A DNA stretch of 17,173 nt from an uncultured Methylocystaceae bacterium (lineage in GTDB: Bacteria > Pseudomonadota > Alphaproteobacteria > Rhizobiales > Beijerinckiaceae), in assembly GCA_945956975.1 (NCBI GenBank), contig CAMFKC010000006.1, positions 1 through 17,173 of the forward strand, in the 5' to 3' direction. A model generated the notes under the pieces. The model ran no database searches and was not told where the DNA came from. It saw only the letters and a list, made by a program, of their open reading frames with translations. Each line of letters starts with the position of its first letter. The first letter of the stretch is position 1. Position numbers and translations under genes: made by a program. Below are positions 13,029 through 17,173 of this stretch, in pieces.

Positions 13029-14468
13029 ATGACGCTACGCCATATCAAGCTTGTCTGCGCCCTCGTCCTTCCTCTCGCCGCCGCCGGATGCGTCACGACA
13101 GACTACGCCGCCAACGACGCGGGCTTCACGAACGCCTCACTGAAGAGCTCAGAAGCCACGGGCAAGCAGACCGTCTGGATCCAGAACCAGGCACAGGCAC
13201 AGGCCACCCGTGACCGGGTCAAGGCGCTGTTGGCAAGGAAGACCATCGACGTCGAGACCGCCGTGCAGGTCGCGCTGCTAAACAACAAGGGCCTGCAGGC
13301 GTCCTATGCGGATCTGGGCGACAGCGCTGCCGATGCATGGCAGACCCAGCTCTCCGTCTTTCCGACATTCTCCGTCGGCGTGAGCGGCCTGGGCACGCCG
13401 GGCCTCGAAGCCTACAGGGTTCTGGAAGGAGCGATCGCCGCCAACATCCTGGCGCTCGCCACCTACGACCGGAACATCAAGCTCGCCGACAACCGCTTCC
13501 GGCAGGCCCAGCTCAGGGCGGCGATCGCCACGATCTCGCTTGCCGCCGACACGCGGCGGGCGTGGATCAACGCCGTCGCGGCATCGGAGAACGCCGACTA
13601 TCTGAACCAAGCAAAGATTGCCGCCGACGCCTCCTCCGAACTTGCCAAGAAGATCGGCGAAGCGGGCTCCATGCCGAAGGGCGAACAGGCCCGTGAGCAC
13701 GTGTTCTACGCCGAGCTGACGGGCGACACGGCCAAGGCCCGGCTGACCGCCAAGCTCGCCAAGGAGGAACTGGTCCGGCTTATGGGGCTGTCTGGAGCGG
13801 ACGTCGACTTCCAGATTCCCAACCGGCTTCCGAACCTGCCGAAGGCGCTCATCAAGCGGGACGACATCGAGGCCGAGGCCATCCACAAGAGGATGGACCT
13901 GCAGGTCTCACGGCTCGAGCTTCAAGCTACGGCGAAATCCTACGACCTGACGAACGCGACGCGCATCGTGACGGACATCGAGTTGGTCGGCACCTGGGAC
14001 AACGAACGTAAGTTAGAGAATGGTCAAATCCTGTCCGACACCTCCAAGACAGCATCCCTCAAGTTCACTATTCCGATCTTCGATTCCGGCCAGGCACGTC
14101 TACGCAAGGGCGAGCTTTCTTACATGCGAACGGCTAACCAGTTGGCTCAACTTGCGGTCAACGTTCGATCGGAGGCCCGTTCCGCCTTTGAGGCCTATAG
14201 GTCAAACTATGACATCGCCCAGCATTACCGGAACAATGTTCTTCCGCTGCGCAGCGCTATCGAGCAGCAGTCGATGCTCAAGTACAACGGTATGATCACC
14301 AGCACGTTCGAGCTCATCGCGGACACTCGCGACAAGATCACCTCCACAATTTTGGCCGTCAACGCGAAGCGCGACTTCTGGCTCGCCGAGGCGAACCTCG
14401 CTCCCGTCATCTACGGCGGCAGCGCCGGGCAGGCCGACGCGAAGGCCATACCCGCGGTCGGCCCCTGA
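13029..14468 (+). CDS. TolC/CusC-like outer-membrane efflux lipoprotein
   Basis: The 479-aa protein starts MTLRHIKLVCALVLPLAAAGC, with a lipobox and C21 as the likely lipidated residue. It then shows the two internally related coiled-coil/beta halves of the OEP family: helices such as VETAVQVALLNNKGLQASYA, ADTRRAWINAVAASENADYL and LTAKLAKEELVRLMGLS, then the second half with AEAIHKRMDLQVSRLELQ and LKFTIPIFDSGQARLRKGE. It should supply the outer-membrane channel for the CusBA pump encoded on the other strand. GAGG sits just before the ATG; the frame open from 12939 is a read-back into the lipoprotein gene. From about 14000 codon use shifts toward AT-rich codons (for example AAG TTA GAG AAT GGT CAA), hinting at a recombination joint inside the gene. 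Confidence 0.88.
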   Translation: MTLRHIKLVCALVLPLAAAGCVTTDYAANDAGFTNASLKSSEATGKQTVWIQNQAQAQATRDRVKALLARKTIDVETAVQVALLNNKGLQASYADLGDSAADAWQTQLSVFPTFSVGVSGLGTPGLEAYRVLEGAIAANILALATYDRNIKLADNRFRQAQLRAAIATISLAADTRRAWINAVAASENADYLNQAKIAADASSELAKKIGEAGSMPKGEQAREHVFYAELTGDTAKARLTAKLAKEELVRLMGLSGADVDFQIPNRLPNLPKALIKRDDIEAEAIHKRMDLQVSRLELQATAKSYDLTNATRIVTDIELVGTWDNERKLENGQILSDTSKTASLKFTIPIFDSGQARLRKGELSYMRTANQLAQLAVNVRSEARSAFEAYRSNYDIAQHYRNNVLPLRSAIEQQSMLKYNGMITSTFELIADTRDKITSTILAVNAKRDFWLAEANLAPVIYGGSAGQADAKAIPAVGP

Positions 14469-14482
14469 GAAAGGAAAAGAGA

Positions 14483-15841
14483 ATGTTCAGCAGAAGACAA
14501 TTGCTCGGGGCGAGCGCAGCATCCGCCGCCCTCATCTCCTCCCGGTCCTGGAGCCAGACGGCAAACATGGACCTGCCTGAAGCACCGGTCATGCAATCGG
14601 CGGCGACGCAGAAGCCCGTGGCTCCATCGAGCGGGACGGACTACAACCCTGTAGTCACGCTCAACGGATGGACGCTTCCGTTCCGTATGAACAACGGTGT
14701 CAAGGAGTTCCATCTGGTTGCCGAGCCCGTCGAGCGGGAGATGGCTGAAGGAATGACTGCCTACCTTTGGGGTTATAACGGCCAGTCACCAGGTCCGACC
14801 ATAGAGGCCGTGGAAGGCGACCGTGTCCGGATCTTCGTGACGAATAAACTCCCCGAACACACGACTGTTCACTGGCACGGCATGATCGTGCCGTCGGGCA
14901 TGGACGGTGTCGGGGGGTTGTCGCAGCCGCATATTCCGGTCGGAAAGACCTTCGTCTACGAGTTCGATCTCGTGAAGTCGGGTACCTTCATGTACCATCC
15001 GCATTCCGACGAGATGGTCCAGATGGCAATGGGCATGATGGGCTTCTTCGTGGTGCATCCGAAGGACCCGAAGTTCATGCGCGTCGACCGCGACTTTGTC
15101 TTCCTCCTGTCGGCTTACGATATCGATCCCGGTACATATGTGCCCAAGATCATGACCATGACCGACTTTAATCTCTGGACATGGAACTCTAGGGTATTTC
15201 CTGGCATCGATCCACTGGTCGTCTCGAAGAATGACCGGGTGCGAGTGCGTGTCGGCAACCTCACAATGACCAATCATCCAATCCACATGCATGGCTACGA
15301 TTTCGAGGTGACATGCACGGATGGTGGCTGGGTGAGGCCCGAGGCGCGATGGCCAGAGGTGAGCATCGATATCCCGGTCGGTGCAATGCGTGCCTATGAA
15401 TTCGATGCAAAGTATGTCGGCGACTGGGCTATTCACTGCCACAAATCGCATCACACCATGAACGCCATGGGTCACTCAATCCCCACATTTATTGGCGTCG
15501 ACAAGAAGGGCGTCGCGGAGAAGATCAGGAAAATCCAACCAGGCTATGTTCCGATGGGCACGGCGGGCATGGCTGACATGGGCGAGATGTCCATGGAAAT
15601 ACCTGAAAACACGGTGCCCATGATGACCGGATGGGGGCCGCACGGCCCAATAGAGATGGGCGGCATGTTCTCCGTCGTAAAGGTTCGCGAGGGCATCTCT
15701 GCGGGCGATTACACCGATCCGGGCTGGTACGAGAACCCGCCCGGCACGCAGGCCTACGAATGGTCAGGCAACCTGCCCGAACCCGTCAAGGCCAAGGACG
15801 CAAACACACAGCAACCTCTTACCCATTCCAACCACGGCTAA
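14483..15841 (+). CDS. Tat-exported two-domain multicopper oxidase with Met-rich tail
   Basis: The 452-aa enzyme begins with a Tat signal (SRRQLLGASAASAALISS). All four copper motifs are present: HWHG (H130, H132), HPHSDEM (H172, H174), HPIHMHG (H265, H268, H270) and HCHKSHHTMNAM (H318, C319, H320, H324, M329). The last has the same spacing as CueO's type 1 site. Only 91 residues separate the second and third motifs, so the middle cupredoxin domain of CueO-type three-domain enzymes is missing, and only the second domain has a type 1 Cys. This is the two-domain design in which trimers share copper centres. Residues 358-395 form a Met-rich tail (GMADMGEMSMEI, MMTGWGP, EMGGM). Expected role: periplasmic oxidation of Cu(I) to Cu(II). 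A good AAAGGA ribosome site follows the TolC stop by few bases. AT-richer codons appear in its second half. Confidence 0.9.
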   Translation: MFSRRQLLGASAASAALISSRSWSQTANMDLPEAPVMQSAATQKPVAPSSGTDYNPVVTLNGWTLPFRMNNGVKEFHLVAEPVEREMAEGMTAYLWGYNGQSPGPTIEAVEGDRVRIFVTNKLPEHTTVHWHGMIVPSGMDGVGGLSQPHIPVGKTFVYEFDLVKSGTFMYHPHSDEMVQMAMGMMGFFVVHPKDPKFMRVDRDFVFLLSAYDIDPGTYVPKIMTMTDFNLWTWNSRVFPGIDPLVVSKNDRVRVRVGNLTMTNHPIHMHGYDFEVTCTDGGWVRPEARWPEVSIDIPVGAMRAYEFDAKYVGDWAIHCHKSHHTMNAMGHSIPTFIGVDKKGVAEKIRKIQPGYVPMGTAGMADMGEMSMEIPENTVPMMTGWGPHGPIEMGGMFSVVKVREGISAGDYTDPGWYENPPGTQAYEWSGNLPEPVKAKDANTQQPLTHSNHG

Positions 15842-15858
15842 AACCTGAAAGGAACTCC

Positions 15859-16338
15859 ATGAAATACGCAGTTATTGCAGCAGCGCTGCTATCGTTTTCC
15901 ACGTCAGCCCAAGCATCGGGCGATCATGCGGGAGGACACAATGAATCGGGGAATATTGGTGAGGCGGGTACTAAGAATAAGGTCACACAGACAATAATGG
16001 TGACAATGAAAGAAATGGACGACGGCAAAATGGTCTTTATGCCTGCGAATATTCAAGTGAAGGAAGGCCAGACGGTAAGCTTCCAGATACGTAACTCAGG
16101 GCAGTCAGACCATGAATTCGTTTTCAATACAGAGAATGAAATCCTTGAGCACAAAAAGGTCATGGAAAAATTCCCTGAGATGGAGCACGACGACCCGAAC
16201 GCCATCCGTCTGAAGGCCGGACAAACCGGAACAATTATTTGGAAGTTTTCCAAGGCCGGTGTGTTCACATTCGCATGCCTGATACCGGGTCACTATGATG
16301 CCGGAATGCATGGCCAGATTTCCGTTAACCAGAAATAA
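15859..16338 (+). CDS. Periplasmic cupredoxin (blue copper protein)
   Basis: The 159-aa protein has a signal peptide (MKYAVIAAALLSFSTSAQAS) and one cupredoxin domain. The type 1 copper ligands are H85 (SDHEFVF) and C140, H145, M150 in FACLIPGHYDAGMHG, the Cys-x4-His-x4-Met loop of the family. A His/Gly-rich segment (GDHAGGHNESG) follows the signal and may bind Cu(II). It may pass electrons to or from the multicopper oxidase or carry copper for it. GAAAGGA lies before the ATG; the frame open from 15631 is a shadow of the oxidase. The gene is visibly more AT-rich than the cus and regulator genes, which suggests a different origin. Confidence 0.88.
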   Translation: MKYAVIAAALLSFSTSAQASGDHAGGHNESGNIGEAGTKNKVTQTIMVTMKEMDDGKMVFMPANIQVKEGQTVSFQIRNSGQSDHEFVFNTENEILEHKKVMEKFPEMEHDDPNAIRLKAGQTGTIIWKFSKAGVFTFACLIPGHYDAGMHGQISVNQK

Positions 16339-16353
16339 TCGAAGGAGAACAAC

Positions 16354-16638
16354 ATGAAGACCGTTATGAAATCTGCAGTTGCCATTCTACTCGCGGCTGG
16401 CTTCGCGGCCGGTACGTTCGCTGATGACTTCACAAATGGCACCGTAAAAAAGGTCGATACGAAGGCCAAAAAGGTCACGCTAATTCATGAGGAGCTGAAG
16501 ACGCTCGGAATGCCGGCCATGACCATGGTATTCGAGGTCAAGGACGACACCCTACTTGCGAAGCTGAAGGAAGGTGCCAAGGTTCAGTTTGTCGCTGAGC
16601 GCATCAATGGAAAGCTGACTGTCACCCAGGTGAAGTGA
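16354..16638 (+). CDS. cusF: CusF-like periplasmic Cu(I)/Ag(I) chaperone
   Basis: The 94-aa protein has a signal peptide (about 1-23, ending GTFA-DD) and a small OB-fold domain with the CusF core LIHEELKTLGMPAMTMVFEV. H45, M56 and M58 match the metal ligands H36, M47 and M49 of E. coli CusF at a constant offset of nine. M53 takes the place of W44, whose ring caps the bound ion in E. coli. CusF hands Cu(I)/Ag(I) to CusB. A strong GAAGGAG precedes the ATG, 15 bases after the cupredoxin stop. It is the last gene of the operon and is followed by a clear terminator. Lys-rich, AT-richer codon use matches the cupredoxin gene. Confidence 0.92.
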   Translation: MKTVMKSAVAILLAAGFAAGTFADDFTNGTVKKVDTKAKKVTLIHEELKTLGMPAMTMVFEVKDDTLLAKLKEGAKVQFVAERINGKLTVTQVK

Positions 16639-16642
16639 CGCG

Positions 16643-16685
16643 ATGGCGGCCGCGTGTACCGAACGCGGGCGTGGCCGCCATTTTC
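16643..16685 (+). terminator. Rho-independent terminator of the oxidase-cusF operon
   Basis: ATGGCGGCC (16643-16651) pairs perfectly with GGCCGCCAT (16673-16681). Inside, GCGT (16652-16655) and ACGC (16663-16666) extend the structure, leaving a bulge. TTTTC follows at once. It begins five bases after the cusF stop codon. Confidence 0.8.
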
Positions 16686-16759
16686 AAGAAGTGGGCCGAA
16701 GGCATAGCGCCTCGATCTGGAATTCGAAATATCCGGGCATCGCAACCCAGCATATGGAG

Positions 16760-16785
16760 AAAAAGCGAATCCTGCCTGGAGGCAG
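16760..16785 (-). terminator. Weak terminator after the MFS transporter gene
   Basis: On the minus strand CTGCC-TCCA-GGCAG (16772-16785) forms a 5-bp stem just after the transporter stop, and a run of five T (16760-16764) follows seven bases later. The short stem and spaced T run make it a weak candidate. It faces the terminator of the opposite operon. Confidence 0.35.
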
Positions 16786-16790
16786 ACCTC

Positions 16791-17173
16791 TCACGGTCGG
16801 CGTTCCTCTCCGGATAATCCCACGCCTTTAGGAGACGCCGGCTCGGGTCCGCCCGATCCACGCCGCCCGGACCGTTTCAGGAGATGCGGGACGCCGATGC
16901 TAGCGGTCAGACCGGCGAGCACGACGACCGCGGTCAGCGTGAAGGATGCGTTGGGCAGGAAGGTGACGCCGAATAGCAGTCCTCCGGCGGCCGATCCAGC
17001 CGCCTGTCCAAGGCTGGCGGACGCGGTCTGCCAGCCTAGATTGGCGCCCTGTCGCTCGCCGGCGCTCATCGAGATCCAGTAGGTGACGACCGGAGAGAGG
17101 ATTCCGGCGCTGGCGGCGATCATCGCCACGACGATGGCCGTGCCGGCGTCCGACGAAGCGAAGGGCACGGCGG
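16791..17173 (-). CDS. MFS transporter, C-terminal part (runs off window)
   Basis: The frame is open to the right edge, so only the last 127 or so residues are visible. They contain hydrophobic segments IVVAMIAASAGILSPVVTYW, AAGSAAGGLLFGVTF and FTLTAVVVLAGLTASIGV, with a Gly/Ala-rich helix between them (QTASASLGQAAGS), the pattern of the last membrane helices of a major facilitator protein. A charged tail (KRSGRRGSGGPEPASP) ends it. Substrate cannot be told from this part. It is convergent with the copper operon and separated from it by two terminators, so it is probably an independent gene. Confidence 0.75.
   Translation of the reverse strand, partial: AVPFASSDAGTAIVVAMIAASAGILSPVVTYWISMSAGERQGANLGWQTASASLGQAAGSAAGGLLFGVTFLPNASFTLTAVVVLAGLTASIGVPHLLKRSGRRGSGGPEPASPKGVGLSGEERRP

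Noticed and set aside
14786..15475. Minus-strand frame of 229 aa opposite the oxidase, rich in His
   Set aside because: The His codons come from antisense reading of Met/Trp/His-rich copper motifs; no other support.
15631..15858. N-terminal extension of the cupredoxin
   Set aside because: Arg-rich shadow of the oxidase C-terminus; a signal peptide and ribosome site define the start at 15859.
1..17173. CRISPR array, tRNA, rRNA, complete insertion sequence or replication origin
   Set aside because: No regular repeat-spacer series, tRNA cloverleaf, rRNA sequence, transposase gene or replication gene was seen.

Overview
The window looks like an accessory copper/silver-resistance island from a GC-rich alphaproteobacterium, most likely one of the rhizobia (Sinorhizobium/Rhizobium/Mesorhizobium type). 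This rests on codon use, on gene content (CusA/CusB with an extra YYRNPMG-type metal-binding domain, a FixH-like partner, DUF305 and DUF326 copper proteins, a two-domain multicopper oxidase), and on gene style (ATGA/GTGA overlaps). No replication gene, tRNA, rRNA, complete IS or CRISPR array was found, so plasmid versus chromosome cannot be decided.

Layout. 1-660: edge debris, with a frameshifted remnant of a dihydroxyacetone-kinase L subunit (minus) and no convincing intact gene. 6598 down to 663 (minus, operon 1): small exported Cys/Met-rich protein, FixH/YtkA-like protein, cusB, cusA and a cytochrome c'-like ORF that lacks an export signal. 7884 down to 6756 (minus, operon 2): a second small exported Cys/His-rich protein, a DUF305 protein and a 16-Cys four-helix copper-storage protein, ending in a strong hairpin. 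8112-9500 (plus): a DUF882/MepK-like murein endopeptidase, tail to tail with a CusR/CusS-type two-component pair (11536 down to 9505, minus). 11780-12049 (plus): a small exported protein of unknown function; between it and the regulator pair lies a perfect CusR-like palindrome, TTACAAATTTGTAA. 12316-16638 (plus, operon 3): a third small exported Cys/His-rich protein, a small lipoprotein, a TolC-type outer-membrane factor, a Tat-exported two-domain multicopper oxidase, a cupredoxin and CusF, closed by a terminator. 16791 to the right edge (minus): 3' end of an MFS transporter.

How it works together. CusA (inner-membrane RND pump), CusB (adaptor) and the TolC-like lipoprotein can form an envelope-spanning Cu(I)/Ag(I) pump. 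CusF and the cupredoxin would bind or deliver periplasmic metal, the multicopper oxidase would oxidise Cu(I), DUF305 and FixH-like proteins are probable periplasmic accessory factors, and the Cys-rich bundle buffers cytosolic Cu(I). No P1B-type ATPase is present in the window.

Most interesting pattern: each of the three copper operons starts with a different small exported protein of one shared design: signal peptide, CC plus a C-x3/4-C motif, and a proline-rich end (PPPRPPRA, PPPRSPAS, HRPPNI). Each is followed by an intercistronic inverted repeat ahead of the next gene. This resembles the nascent-chain copper sensors CutF (Rhodobacter capsulatus) and CruR (Bordetella pertussis), which control downstream translation. 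Three in one island would make a post-transcriptional copper regulon alongside the CusRS-like transcriptional control.
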